Below are positions 19,826 through 29,074 of a stretch of DNA of 64,000 nt, piece after piece (positions within the stretch are counted from its first letter, which is position 1; each line of letters begins with the position of its first letter). Below the pieces are notes generated by a model, which searched no databases, was not told where the DNA came from, and saw nothing but the letters and a program-made list of their open reading frames with translations. Origin of the DNA: Antrihabitans stalagmiti (GTDB lineage: Bacteria; Actinomycetota; Actinomycetes; Mycobacteriales; Mycobacteriaceae); the NCBI RefSeq assembly GCF_016482825.1, contig NZ_JAEMNV010000002.1:62001-126000 (forward strand), read 5' to 3'. The translations under genes were made by a program, and so were the position numbers.

Positions 19826-20700
19826 CTGAACTCGTAATTGTGGCGGACCCGACCTCCGAGCCACCTGTCCTGCTGTCGGTGACGCCCGAATCGGCGGGCT
19901 GGGCCCACACGAGTCTGTGGATCGTCTCCCTGTCCGCGGACGAAGGTATCTCGCTCGAATCCGAAGCCGACGAAATACTCGTCGTGCCACTTGCGGGTTC
20001 GGCGGCCGTGACGTGTGGGGACACTCGGTTCGAGTTGCAGGGTCGCGCTTCGGTTTTCGACGGTCCTACCGACTTCGCCTATGTCGGCAAGGATTCGGAG
20101 TTCTCGATCGACAGCGAGTTCGGCGGCCGGTTCGCACTCTGCGGTGCGCGCGCGGCGGCGCAACATCCGTTTCGCTATGTTGCCGCAGAGGCGGTAGCCG
20201 TCGAACAGCGCGGTGCCGGAAACTGCAGCCGCCAGATCCACAACTTCGCCACCGCGGACGAATTCGAAGCCGATTCGATCATCGCCTGCGAGGTCATCAC
20301 CCCAGGCGGCAACTGGTCCTCGTACCCGAGTCACAAACACGACGAAAACACCGACACCGAAACCGAACTCGAAGAAATCTACTATTTCGAGATCGCACCG
20401 GGTCCCACCGGCGAACGCGGCTTCGGCTATCAGCGGATCCATGGCACACCGGCACGGCCGATCGAGTTGCTCGCGGAGGTGCATTCCGGCGACGCGGTGC
20501 TCGTTCCGCACGGCTTCCACGGTCCGTCGATCGCGGCACCCGGTCACGACATGTACTACCTCAACGTGATGGCCGGCCCAGGCGACGTGCGCGCGTGGCG
20601 GATCACCGACGACCCCGAACAGGCATGGATACGGGCTGCATGGACGGATGCGGCGATCGACCCGCGGCTGCCCTTCGGTCGGGTTCCGGATCGCCCATGA
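19822..20700 (+). CDS. iolB: 5-deoxy-glucuronate isomerase IolB
   Basis: IolB converts 5-deoxy-glucuronate to 2-deoxy-5-keto-gluconate. The 292-residue cupin starts at ATG 19822, overlapping the iolC stop by four bases. Metal-binding motifs are visible: GGNWSSYPSHKHDE near residue 160 with the His pair, EEIYYFEI, and LVPHGFHGPSIAAPGHDMYY near residue 230. The two cupin barrels fit the family length. The 3' end overlaps iolD by four bases. Confidence 0.93.
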   Translation: MTELVIVADPTSEPPVLLSVTPESAGWAHTSLWIVSLSADEGISLESEADEILVVPLAGSAAVTCGDTRFELQGRASVFDGPTDFAYVGKDSEFSIDSEFGGRFALCGARAAAQHPFRYVAAEAVAVEQRGAGNCSRQIHNFATADEFEADSIIACEVITPGGNWSSYPSHKHDENTDTETELEEIYYFEIAPGPTGERGFGYQRIHGTPARPIELLAEVHSGDAVLVPHGFHGPSIAAPGHDMYYLNVMAGPGDVRAWRITDDPEQAWIRAAWTDAAIDPRLPFGRVPDRP

Positions 20701-22601
20701 CGGAGAAGACAACTCGGGCAACGGTCGGTCAAGCACTCGTCCGATTCCTGACCTGTCAGTACACCGAACGCGATGGAGTCACCCAGCGTCTGTTTCCCGC
20801 GTGCCTCGGGATCTTCGGGCACGGCAACGTCGCGGGCATCGGTCAGGCACTGCTGGAATCCGAGTCGAACGATCCGAGCGCGCTCCCCTACATCCTCGGT
20901 CGCAACGAGCAGGGCATGGTGCACACCGCTGTCGGTTACGCCCGCGCGGCGGACCGGCTCCAAACCTTGCCGGTCACAACGAGTGTGGGTCCGGGTGCGA
21001 CGAACATGGTCACCGGAGCCGCGTTGGCGACGATCAACAGAATCCCGGTGCTGTTGCTGCCTTCCGACACTTTCGCAACGCGGGTGGCGACCCCGGTGCT
21101 GCAGGAACTCGAGCTGCCGGACAGCGGCGACGTGACGGTCAACGATGCATTCCGGCCGGTGTCACGGTATTTCGACCGAGTGTGGCGTCCCGAACAGCTT
21201 CCGGGAGCGCTGCTCGGCGCGATGCGAGTGCTCACCGATCCAGCCGATACCGGTGCGGTCGTTGTCGCGCTGCCGGAAGACGTCCAAGCACAGGCACACG
21301 ATTGGCCGGAAGCCCTTTTCGTCGAACGGGTTTGGCACATCGGTCGCCCACGACCGGATCACGAGGCTACGCAACGCGCGATCCAGGTGATTCGGGCAGC
21401 GCGTGCGCCGATGATCATCGCCGGTGGTGGCGTGATCTATTCGCGGGCTACCGATTCGCTGGCGCGCTTCGCACAGCAGACCGGCGTTCCGGTAGCGCAC
21501 ACGCAGGCAGGTACCGGCGCGCTTCGCCACGATCACCCGCAGTCGGTCGGCGCGATCGGTGCGACTGGTACGACCGCTGCAAACGCGATTGCCGCCGACG
21601 CCGACGTGATCATCGGAATCGGTACGCGCTACAGCGATTTCACCTCTGCCTCCAACTCTGCGTTCGCGAATCCGGACGTGCGATTCGTCAACATCAACAT
21701 CGCGAATCTCGACGCAGTGAAAAACAGTGCCGTGAGCGTGCAGGCCGATGCACGCACGACACTCGACGAACTGATCATGGAACTCGCCGACTACGAGGTG
21801 CCTGCCGAGCACCGCGAACGCACGAGAGTCCTCGCCTCCTCGTGGCGTGCGACCGTCGTAACCGCCTGTGCCCCTTCGGCTGATGCGATCACCCAGACCC
21901 AGGTCATCGGTATCGTCAACACCGTGTCGGCACCGCGCGACGTCGTCGTGTGTGCCGCGGGCTCCATGCCCGGCGATCTGCACAAGTTGTGGCAGGCGCG
22001 TGACCCGAAGGGCTATCACGTCGAATACGGCTACTCCTGCATGGGATACGAGATTGCGGGCGGACTCGGCGTCGCCCTCGCGAGTCCGGATCGCACCGTG
22101 TTCGTCCTGGTCGGGGACGGGTCGTTCTTGATGATGGCAGGCGAGTTGATCACTGCAATTCAGGAACGCGTCCGGCTGATCGTCGTCGTCGTCGACAACC
22201 GTGGCTTCGCGTCGATCGGCGGTCTGTCGGAATCCATCGGTTCGCAGCGGTTCGGCACCGAGTACCGCTATCGCTCGGCCGACGGCCGGTTGGGTGGCGA
22301 TCCGTTGCCCGTCGATCTCGCCGCCAACGCGGCAAGCCTCGGTGCGTATGTGCGCAAGGCCTCGACGTGCGCCGAGTTCGCCATCGCCCTTCGCGAGGCG
22401 ATGGAACGCACAACGGTCAGCGTCGTCGTCGTCGAGACCGACCCTGCCGATAGGTCACCCAGTAGCGAATCCTGGTGGGATGTACCGGTTGCCGAGGTAT
22501 CGGCGCTGCCCTCGACGCAAGAGGCCCGCGCACGGTACGAATCCTCGCGAGCAGCGCAGCGGACCTACTTCCGGCCGGCGGAATCGGAACCCGAACCATG
22601 A
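20697..22601 (+). CDS. iolD: 3D-trihydroxycyclohexane-1,2-dione acylhydrolase IolD
   Basis: IolD is a thiamine-diphosphate enzyme that opens the inositol ring, hydrolysing 3D-(3,5/4)-trihydroxycyclohexane-1,2-dione to 5-deoxy-glucuronate. The 634-residue protein starts at ATG 20697 (MTEKTTRATVGQALVRFL). The N-terminal pyrimidine-binding domain carries the HGNVAGIGQALLE segment and the catalytic Glu region NEQGMVHTAVGYA. The C-terminal domain has the diphosphate motif VGDGSFLMMAGELITAIQE, followed by VVDNRGFASIG. Both junctions are ATGA overlaps. An upstream extension of this frame is an artefact of overlap with iolB. Confidence 0.95.
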   Translation: MTEKTTRATVGQALVRFLTCQYTERDGVTQRLFPACLGIFGHGNVAGIGQALLESESNDPSALPYILGRNEQGMVHTAVGYARAADRLQTLPVTTSVGPGATNMVTGAALATINRIPVLLLPSDTFATRVATPVLQELELPDSGDVTVNDAFRPVSRYFDRVWRPEQLPGALLGAMRVLTDPADTGAVVVALPEDVQAQAHDWPEALFVERVWHIGRPRPDHEATQRAIQVIRAARAPMIIAGGGVIYSRATDSLARFAQQTGVPVAHTQAGTGALRHDHPQSVGAIGATGTTAANAIAADADVIIGIGTRYSDFTSASNSAFANPDVRFVNINIANLDAVKNSAVSVQADARTTLDELIMELADYEVPAEHRERTRVLASSWRATVVTACAPSADAITQTQVIGIVNTVSAPRDVVVCAAGSMPGDLHKLWQARDPKGYHVEYGYSCMGYEIAGGLGVALASPDRTVFVLVGDGSFLMMAGELITAIQERVRLIVVVVDNRGFASIGGLSESIGSQRFGTEYRYRSADGRLGGDPLPVDLAANAASLGAYVRKASTCAEFAIALREAMERTTVSVVVVETDPADRSPSSESWWDVPVAEVSALPSTQEARARYESSRAAQRTYFRPAESEPEP

Positions 22602-23518
22602 GTGTGATCCGTGTCGGGTCGGCACCGGACTCGTGGGGTGTCTGGTTTGCAAACGATGCACGGCAACTGCCTTACGACCGTTTTCTCGACGAAGTTGCCG
22701 AGGCCGGCTATCGGTGGATCGAGTTGGGGCCCTTCGGCTATCTACCGATCGACCCCGAGCAACTGCGGGACGAACTCGACTCACGCGGGCTGACCCTTTC
22801 GGCAGGAACGGTTTTCGAGCAACTGCACCGACCCGGATCCTGGGATGCCGTGTGGCGTCAGGTGAGTCGGGTTGCGGAGCTCACCGCGGCTGCGGGGGGC
22901 AAACATGTTGTCGTCATTCCCGAGATGTGGCGCGACTCGGCGACCGGCGCAGATCTCGAGTGCCGCGACCTGTCGGCCGAGCAGTGGCACGCGAAAACGT
23001 CCGGCGTCGACCGCCTCGCCAAGGCGATGTACGAGAGCTACGGCGTTGCCTTGCAATATCATCCGCACGCAGACAGTCATGTCGGTGCACCTGCCGAGGT
23101 CTATCGGCTGCTCGAATCCACCGACCCCGACTTTGTGCATCTTTGCCTCGACACCGGCCACATCAGCTACTGCGGTGGGGACAATCTCGAGATCATCGGC
23201 AAGTACCCGGATCGCATCGGCTACCTCCATCTCAAGCAGGTGGACCCAGCCATCTCGACCGCGGTGACGACGGACGACGTGCCTTTCGGCGATGCGGTCC
23301 GGCGCGGAGTGATGACAGAACCGCCCACCGGCATTCCCGACCTGCCACCGATTCTCGCTGCGATCGCTCACCTCGACGTCGACGTCTTCGCGATCGTCGA
23401 ACAGGACATGTATCCGTGCGAGCCGGACCGGCCTTTGCCGATTGCGCAGCGAACACGGAAGTTTTTGTCGGGGTGCGGGATACCCGCGCTGCACTTCACA
23501 CCGGAGGATGTGCGATGA
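22598..23518 (+). CDS. iolE: Inosose dehydratase IolE (sugar isomerase-like TIM barrel)
   Basis: IolE dehydrates 2-keto-myo-inositol to the trihydroxycyclohexane-dione. The 306-residue protein begins RVGSAPDSWGVWF, the typical IolE start, and has a TIM-barrel pattern with metal ligands in IPEMWRDS, LQYHPHADSHVG, LCLDTGHISYCGG and HLKQVDP. The ATG at 22598 overlaps the iolD stop, and its own stop overlaps the next gene. Confidence 0.94.
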   Translation: MSVIRVGSAPDSWGVWFANDARQLPYDRFLDEVAEAGYRWIELGPFGYLPIDPEQLRDELDSRGLTLSAGTVFEQLHRPGSWDAVWRQVSRVAELTAAAGGKHVVVIPEMWRDSATGADLECRDLSAEQWHAKTSGVDRLAKAMYESYGVALQYHPHADSHVGAPAEVYRLLESTDPDFVHLCLDTGHISYCGGDNLEIIGKYPDRIGYLHLKQVDPAISTAVTTDDVPFGDAVRRGVMTEPPTGIPDLPPILAAIAHLDVDVFAIVEQDMYPCEPDRPLPIAQRTRKFLSGCGIPALHFTPEDVR

Positions 23519-24495
23519 CCGGGCGCGACGAGTTACGTGTTGCGGTAGTCGGCGTCGGGGTGATGGGCGCCGATCATGTCCGGCGGATCGTCGAACGCGT
23601 CCGCGGCGCGCGCTGCACGGTCGTCAGCGACGTACTCCCCGATCGCGCCGCGGCTGTCTCGGCGTTTGCGCCCGGTTCCCGCGCCGTCGCCGATCCGTAC
23701 GACGCGATCGCGGCCGACGACGTGGACGCGGTTGTCCTTGCGTCTCCGGCAACGATGCACGAGAAGCAGGTCCTCGCTTGCCTCGCCGCACGCAAACCGG
23801 TTCTGTGCGAGAAGCCGTTGACGACCGAAGCCGAGACTGCCCTCGACATCGTCCGTCGCGAAATCGAATCGGGCGTCGAGCTCGTCCAGGTCGGGTTCAT
23901 GCGCCGCTACGACACCGAGTACCTCGCGCTCCGCGACGCGATCGCGAGCGGCAAGCTCGGCACCCCTCTCGTTGCGCATTGTGTGCACCGAAATCCCTCT
24001 GTACCAGACTATTTCGATAGCTCGATGGTCATCAAAGACTGCCTCGTGCACGAAATCGATGCCACGCGGTATCTCCTCGGCGAGGAAATCCGGTCTGTTC
24101 AGGTGCTGAGGCCCACACCCAATTCGCAGGCGCGACGCGGACTGCAGGACCCTCAGCTGGTGATCATGGAGACCACATCCGGCAGGCTCGTCGATGTGGA
24201 ACTCTTTGTCACGAGTGGCATCGGGTACGAGGTTCGTATGGAGGTCGTCGGCGAAAGCGGCAGTGCAACTTTGGGTTTCGGTCGAAAGAGTCCCGGCTTC
24301 ATCGACCATTTCGCCGCTGCGTACGACGCCGAGGTGCAGAGTTGGGTCGACGCCGTACACGCGGGACCGGCGACCGGCTCGTTCGTCGACGGCCCGGGCG
24401 CCTGGGACGGCTACGCGGCCGCGGCCGTCTGTGCGGCAGGATTGCTGTCGCTGCAGACGGGCAACCGAGTGAGCGTCGAGCTAGAGCAGCCGTAG
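23515..24495 (+). CDS. iolG: Inositol 2-dehydrogenase (Gfo/Idh/MocA family)
   Basis: The 326-residue oxidoreductase would carry out the first step, oxidising myo-inositol to 2-keto-myo-inositol with NAD. The Rossmann motif VAVVGVGVMGADHVRRI is at residues 9-25. The catalytic-region motif KPVLCEKPLTTEAETALD lies near residue 95, and VQVGFMRRYDTEY and KDCLVHEIDATRYLLGEE (with the conserved Asp and His) follow. It starts by ATGA overlap with iolE. Its last 15 bp overlap the convergent kinase-like gene. It is the last gene of a five-gene iol cluster that here lacks iolA, iolJ and a transporter. Confidence 0.9.
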   Translation: MTGRDELRVAVVGVGVMGADHVRRIVERVRGARCTVVSDVLPDRAAAVSAFAPGSRAVADPYDAIAADDVDAVVLASPATMHEKQVLACLAARKPVLCEKPLTTEAETALDIVRREIESGVELVQVGFMRRYDTEYLALRDAIASGKLGTPLVAHCVHRNPSVPDYFDSSMVIKDCLVHEIDATRYLLGEEIRSVQVLRPTPNSQARRGLQDPQLVIMETTSGRLVDVELFVTSGIGYEVRMEVVGESGSATLGFGRKSPGFIDHFAAAYDAEVQSWVDAVHAGPATGSFVDGPGAWDGYAAAAVCAAGLLSLQTGNRVSVELEQP

Positions 24496-25254
24496 CACCT
24501 CCCTTGCGGCACTGTGCAATTGCCGACCGTAGCCGGGTCCGTAGCCTGCGGCGTGGACCGCGAGCGGATGCAGCTGGTGCAGCGGCACCCGCTCCTGCCA
24601 CCCCGGCCGCAGCGGATGCACGTCGCAGTAACCTGCGATGACGTCGGGCAGGAATGGGCAGCCGAACAACGCGAGCATCGCAAGGTCCGTCTCGCGGTGG
24701 CCACCATGGGCTGCCGGATCGATCAGCACCGCTCCGCGGGGCGTCCATACGACATTGCCGTTCCACAGGTCGCCGTGGATCCGTGCGGGCGCGGCATCGT
24801 CGTCGAATGTGCCGTCGGCTACAGCGCCGCAGGCACGTTCGATATCGCCGAGTTGCTCGGTCGACACACTGCCTGCGTCGACAGCGATTCGAACGAACCC
24901 GACCACCCGTTCGGCGGCGTAGAACTCACCCCACCGGCTGTGTTGTGTACTGCTCATCGGGCGTCTACCGATGAAGATCTGCCCGGCGAATCCGTCCGGC
25001 GGACAACCGAAACCACCGTCGACACCGGCGTCGTGCATCGTTGCGAGAGCCCTCCCGAGGACGCGCGCGGCGGCGGGGTCGGCCCGACCGGACATCAGCC
25101 GTTCGAGGTCGATGTGGTCCTGCGCGACATCGATCACATCGACCACCGGAGCGCCCGCCGCGCCTAACCAGCGCAACCCTGCGGCCTCCGCCGCAAAGAA
25201 GTCGGGGTGCGCGTCGGGGTTTCGTTTGGTGAACAACGCGCTCGACCTCACCAC
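24481..25254 (-). CDS. Fructosamine kinase family protein
   Basis: This 257-residue protein kinase-like fold enzyme belongs to the fructosamine/ketosamine-3-kinase family, which repairs glycated proteins by phosphorylating the sugar. The catalytic loop [11 protein letters not shown] near residue 159 and the metal motif [20 protein letters not shown] are clear. The lysine region is [20 protein letters not shown] at the N-terminus. GTG at 25254 is the start; a tandem GTG makes the exact position uncertain by one codon. The gene is convergent with iolG and divergent from nadE (34-bp gap). Confidence 0.9.
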   Translation of the reverse strand: MVRSSALFTKRNPDAHPDFFAAEAAGLRWLGAAGAPVVDVIDVAQDHIDLERLMSGRADPAAARVLGRALATMHDAGVDGGFGCPPDGFAGQIFIGRRPMSSTQHSRWGEFYAAERVVGFVRIAVDAGSVSTEQLGDIERACGAVADGTFDDDAAPARIHGDLWNGNVVWTPRGAVLIDPAAHGGHRETDLAMLALFGCPFLPDVIAGYCDVHPLRPGWQERVPLHQLHPLAVHAAGYGPGYGRQLHSAAREVLRLL

Positions 25255-25288
25255 CTGGTGCTCCCCTGTTCGTAGCTACAGTGCCTAC

Positions 25289-26113
25289 ATGGCGAATCTA
25301 CGCGAGCAGATCATTGCCGAGTTGGGCGTCGCGCCCATCATCGACGCAAGAGCCGAGGTCAGGCGTCGAGTGGAGTTCTTGAAGGACTACCTGCGCTCCA
25401 CCTCCGCACGGGGGTTTGTGCTCGGGATCAGCGGCGGGCAGGACAGCGCGCTCACCGGCAGACTCTGCCAACTCGCTGCGGAAGAACTGCGCAGCGAAGG
25501 ACACGAGGCAACCTTTGTCGCCGTCCGGTTGCCGTACGGAATACAGGCCGACGAGGACGACGCTCAGATCGCGCTTCGGTTCATCTCACCCGACCGCTGC
25601 GTCGTCGTCGACATCAAGCCGGGTGCCGACGCGGCCGGTGCTGCCGCAGCGGCAGGGCTGGGTGTGGACAGGTTGCGAGACTTCGTCCGCGGCAACGTCA
25701 AAGCGCGCAAACGGATGATCGTCCAGTACGCGATCGCAGGAGAACTCGGGCACCTGGTGGTCGGCACCGATCATGCGGCAGAAGCGGTGACAGGATTCTT
25801 CACCAAGTTCGGCGACGGCGGGGTCGACGTGACACCACTCACCGGGCTCACCAAACGCCAGGGCGCGGCGCTGCTTGCCGAGCTCGGTGCGCCACCGAGC
25901 ACGTGGGCGAAGGTGCCGACGGCCGACCTCGAAGACGACCGCCCTGCGCTGCCCGACGAGGTAGCTCTCGGGGTGACCTACGCGCAGATCGACGACTACC
26001 TCGAAGGCAAGGACGTTGCGGCCGAGGTCGCCGCGAAACTGGAGTCGACTTTCCTTGCCACGCGCCACAAAAGGACGGTTCCGGTCACGCCGACGGACGT
26101 TTGGTGGCGCTAG
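25289..26113 (+). CDS. nadE: Ammonia-dependent NAD+ synthetase
   Basis: NadE amidates nicotinic acid adenine dinucleotide, the last step of NAD synthesis. The 274-residue protein starts [14 protein letters not shown] and has the ATP-pyrophosphatase loop SGGQDSAL near residue 47. [20 protein letters not shown] and a C-terminal [14 protein letters not shown] region match the short form that uses free ammonia; there is no N-terminal nitrilase-like glutaminase domain. The ATG at 25289 is preferred, since an upstream extension overlaps the divergent kinase gene. Its TAG stop is the first codon of the palindromic element at 26111. Confidence 0.95.
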   Translation: MANLREQIIAELGVAPIIDARAEVRRRVEFLKDYLRSTSARGFVLGISGGQDSALTGRLCQLAAEELRSEGHEATFVAVRLPYGIQADEDDAQIALRFISPDRCVVVDIKPGADAAGAAAAAGLGVDRLRDFVRGNVKARKRMIVQYAIAGELGHLVVGTDHAAEAVTGFFTKFGDGGVDVTPLTGLTKRQGAALLAELGAPPSTWAKVPTADLEDDRPALPDEVALGVTYAQIDDYLEGKDVAAEVAAKLESTFLATRHKRTVPVTPTDVWWR

Positions 26114-26185
26114 GCGGCTACGCCGCTCGTGCGTCTTTTCGGTGGTCGGGCCCGCCGAAAAGACGCACGAGCCGCGTGCGGCCTA
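26111..26185. repeat. 75-bp palindromic element, copy 2
   Basis: It fills the whole space between two convergent genes. TAG at its left end is the nadE stop, and CTA at its right end is the stop of the monooxygenase fusion. The inner 17-bp stem CTCGTGCGTCTTTTCGG (26126-26142) pairs perfectly with 26155-26171. Relative to other copies, the stem has a compensated change (GCGTC/GACGC for GAGTC/GACTC), which argues for selection on the fold. Confidence 0.92.
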
Positions 26186-29002
26186 TGTGTACAGCTCCGG
26201 CTCGAAATTCCTTGTCCGATACCAATATTCGAAGGTGAAGCTCGGCCACAGCGTCCGATTCTTACCGAACTCATCCAGATACCAGCTCTCGCAGCCGCCC
26301 GCCGACCACACCGCTCCGTCCAGCTTCTGCTGCAGACCGTCGTTGAATTCGCGCTGCACCTCGGCCTTGACGTCGAGCGAATCGAGTCCGTCGTCGCCCA
26401 ACATCTGTACAGCCTGCAGCGCGTAGTTCACCTGCGACTCGATCATGAAGATGATCGACGTGTGGCCGAGTCCCGTGTTCGGTCCGAGCAGCATAAAGAA
26501 GTTGGGGAAACCCGCAACGGACACACCGAGATACGCCTCCATGCCACTCCCCTCCTTCCACGAGTCACGAATCTCGACGCCACCCTTGCCGACGACCTGC
26601 ATCGGACCGATCGGGTCGGAGACGTGAAACCCTGTGCCGTAGACGATGGCGTCGACCTGCCGCTCGACGCGGTCGTCGGTGGTGATGCCGTGCGGACCGA
26701 TCTCGGCGATCGATTCGGTGACGACCTCGACGTTGTCTCGGTTGAGGGCCGGGTAGTACTCGTCCGACATCAGAATTCGCTTGCAGCCGAGCGTGTAGTC
26801 GGGAGTCACCTTCGCGCGAAGCTCGGGGTCGTCGATCGAATTGTCGATGTGCCGTCGCGCATAGATCTCGGCGACTTTCATCGCTCGCGGGTCCACCGCG
26901 AGGCCGAGCACGCGGCTTTCCATCCACACGTAGATGCCGCTCCGCGCAACTCTTTGCGCCAGTGGAATATTGGCAAGAATTTTCTGCTCGATGTCGGTCA
27001 TCTCGCGGTCGGGCTTCGACATCACCCACGGCGGCGTGCGCTGGAACAGCGTCAGCTTCTCCACAAGCGGCGCGATCTTCGGCACGAATTGGATTGCCGA
27101 AGCACCGGTTCCGACCACGGCGACGGTCTTGCCGCCGAAGTCGAAATCGTGATCCCAACGGGCGGAGTGGAATGCGGTGCCTTCGAACTTTTCGATACCG
27201 TTCAACCGGGGGTAGGCGGGAATACTCAACGCGCCGACCGCAGAGATCACCACCTTCGCCGTAGTGACCTGGCCGTCGCGTGTTGTGATGCGCCAATACC
27301 GGCGATCGTCGTCCCATTCCAGGCGGACCACTTCGCTACCGAGTCGCAGATGTGGTGTCAATTCGTACTTTTCGACGCAATGGCGTTGATACGCCCAGAT
27401 TTCCGCCTGGGGAGCGAACATCCTCGACCAGTGCGGATTGGGCTCGAACGAGAACGAGTACAGGTGTGACGGAACGTCGCACGCGCAGCCCGGATAGATG
27501 TTGTCGCGCCACGTCCCGCCGATATCGTCCGCTTTTTCGAACAGCACGAACTTGTTGATCCCGGCTTCTTTGAGTTTGATCGCCGCACAGAGTCCGGCAA
27601 AGCCAGCGCCGACGACTGCTACGCGGTGCTCGGCGTGCACGGGCGCACTCGACGTCAACTCCGGCCGCGACTGCGACGACGAAACCTGATGCGACACAGC
27701 AGCGGTCACACCGAGCTGTTCGAGAAGCAGGTCGGTGAACGCTTCGGCAGCCTCGGCGTCGAACTGCTCGAGCAGGTAACGCAACGACAGATGGATCGAC
27801 CCGGCGACGGTCACGGCACCGACGCTCACACCGATCGGCAACGCGGCAGGCGGCGAGAAGTACACCGACGTCGGACCGGAGCCGTCGAAATAGGGCGCCG
27901 AAGGGACGCGGCCGAGGTTGGAGAGCACGGCCGAGTCGACGAGACGATTCCCGGTCAAGGGCAACAGTGCAGGAAGCGCCTGCTTGACGCCGACCGGTAT
28001 GCGTTTGCCGATTCCCATCAGGTCGAACAGCCCTGCCGACCGCTGCGCGCGATGCACCGGCTCAGTCTGTGCTGCGATAGCCGCAGTAGCCGTGGCAAGG
28101 TCGACGCGGTCCGAGGCATCCGTCGACACCGACGCCATGGACGTGTAGTTGCCGACGCCGTCCCAGAACCAATCGCTCGGGCGGGTGTTGACCGGAACGA
28201 GCAACGAGATGCGGCCGACGGCGGACCCCCGTTCGGAGTTCCAGCGGTCGATCGTCAGCTGGAGCCCTGCAAGAAGTACGTCGTTGAGCGTGGCACGGTC
28301 CGGTCTGCCGTGCAGCAGCAGATCTGTTTGATCGGAGCCGAGTTGTCGAATGACGACGCCCGAACCCGGATGCGGCGATTCACCCTGTGTCGCAACGCGA
28401 GACGGTCCGCGGAGTCCGTCGACCAACCGCGCCGCGCTCTGCAGCGCACGACTGGTCCACTCCCGCCAATCGGTGGCGGACAATCGTTTGTCGAGTGCTC
28501 GCGCCACCTCGATCGGAACGACGTCCGAGGGATCGGTTGCCGAGCGGTACGCGCTGGCGACGGACTGGACGAAGCGGTAGGCGCCGACACTGTCGAAAGC
28601 GACGTTGCTGAACGCGAACAGCACCGTGTCGCCGACGCGACCGTGCGCAAGCACGACGCGAAAGCCCGGCGCAAGGCTCAGCGGTATGGGCGCACTTGCC
28701 AGGTTGGCTCGAATTTCGGCAAGCCGATCGGGGTCAGGACAGTCGACGGCGTTGAGCGGGTCAAGGTCGAAGCTGTCCGGCACCAGCCACCGGTAGGACC
28801 GGTCGAGTCGGCTCCAATCCTGCAATCGCGCCCGCGCGAGAGGGTGTCGAGCGGCGGCGGTACGGATGGCGCGATCGAGTCGACTCAGGTCGAGCGAGCC
28901 GGTGGCGCCGACCTCGATGAGCAAGTTCCATGGACTCGACGCCTGTTCGAGGTGAAAGACAGCTTCTTCGAATTCTCTGAACCGAAATGTCTGCGTTGAC
29001 AT
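26183..29002 (-). CDS. Condensation/acyltransferase-like domain fused to Baeyer-Villiger monooxygenase
   Basis: This is a 939-residue fusion. Residues 1-430 resemble the condensation/PapA/wax-ester-synthase acyltransferase superfamily: a start rich in helix, FSNVAFDSVGAYRFVQ (131-146) where HHxxxDG should be, LVPVNTRPSDW (268-278), and SNLGRVP (361). The two catalytic histidines are replaced by Ser-Asn. Residues 460-939 form a complete flavin monooxygenase: VAVVGAGFAGLCAA for FAD, the Baeyer-Villiger fingerprint FEGTAFHSARWD (606-617), VAVVGTGASAIQF for NADPH, and a GGCESWYLDEFGKN end. A lipid-like or acyl-chain ketone substrate is inferred. It lies 72 bp after moaD on the same strand. Confidence 0.88.
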   Translation of the reverse strand: MSTQTFRFREFEEAVFHLEQASSPWNLLIEVGATGSLDLSRLDRAIRTAAARHPLARARLQDWSRLDRSYRWLVPDSFDLDPLNAVDCPDPDRLAEIRANLASAPIPLSLAPGFRVVLAHGRVGDTVLFAFSNVAFDSVGAYRFVQSVASAYRSATDPSDVVPIEVARALDKRLSATDWREWTSRALQSAARLVDGLRGPSRVATQGESPHPGSGVVIRQLGSDQTDLLLHGRPDRATLNDVLLAGLQLTIDRWNSERGSAVGRISLLVPVNTRPSDWFWDGVGNYTSMASVSTDASDRVDLATATAAIAAQTEPVHRAQRSAGLFDLMGIGKRIPVGVKQALPALLPLTGNRLVDSAVLSNLGRVPSAPYFDGSGPTSVYFSPPAALPIGVSVGAVTVAGSIHLSLRYLLEQFDAEAAEAFTDLLLEQLGVTAAVSHQVSSSQSRPELTSSAPVHAEHRVAVVGAGFAGLCAAIKLKEAGINKFVLFEKADDIGGTWRDNIYPGCACDVPSHLYSFSFEPNPHWSRMFAPQAEIWAYQRHCVEKYELTPHLRLGSEVVRLEWDDDRRYWRITTRDGQVTTAKVVISAVGALSIPAYPRLNGIEKFEGTAFHSARWDHDFDFGGKTVAVVGTGASAIQFVPKIAPLVEKLTLFQRTPPWVMSKPDREMTDIEQKILANIPLAQRVARSGIYVWMESRVLGLAVDPRAMKVAEIYARRHIDNSIDDPELRAKVTPDYTLGCKRILMSDEYYPALNRDNVEVVTESIAEIGPHGITTDDRVERQVDAIVYGTGFHVSDPIGPMQVVGKGGVEIRDSWKEGSGMEAYLGVSVAGFPNFFMLLGPNTGLGHTSIIFMIESQVNYALQAVQMLGDDGLDSLDVKAEVQREFNDGLQQKLDGAVWSAGGCESWYLDEFGKNRTLWPSFTFEYWYRTRNFEPELYT

Positions 29003-29074
29003 AGGTTTCCCATCGATCCGGTACCCGGATCTCGGACCTTACGCCGCTGCAACGGAGTCCTCGGCGGGATTGAC

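Noticed and set aside
19917-20696. A 260-residue extension at the N-terminus of IolD
   Set aside because: It only reads iolB out of frame; the family start MTEKTTRATVG lies at the ATGA overlap with iolB.
26129-27469. A 446-codon plus-strand open frame over the monooxygenase
   Set aside because: Antisense to a conserved flavin monooxygenase domain, and it begins inside the palindromic element.
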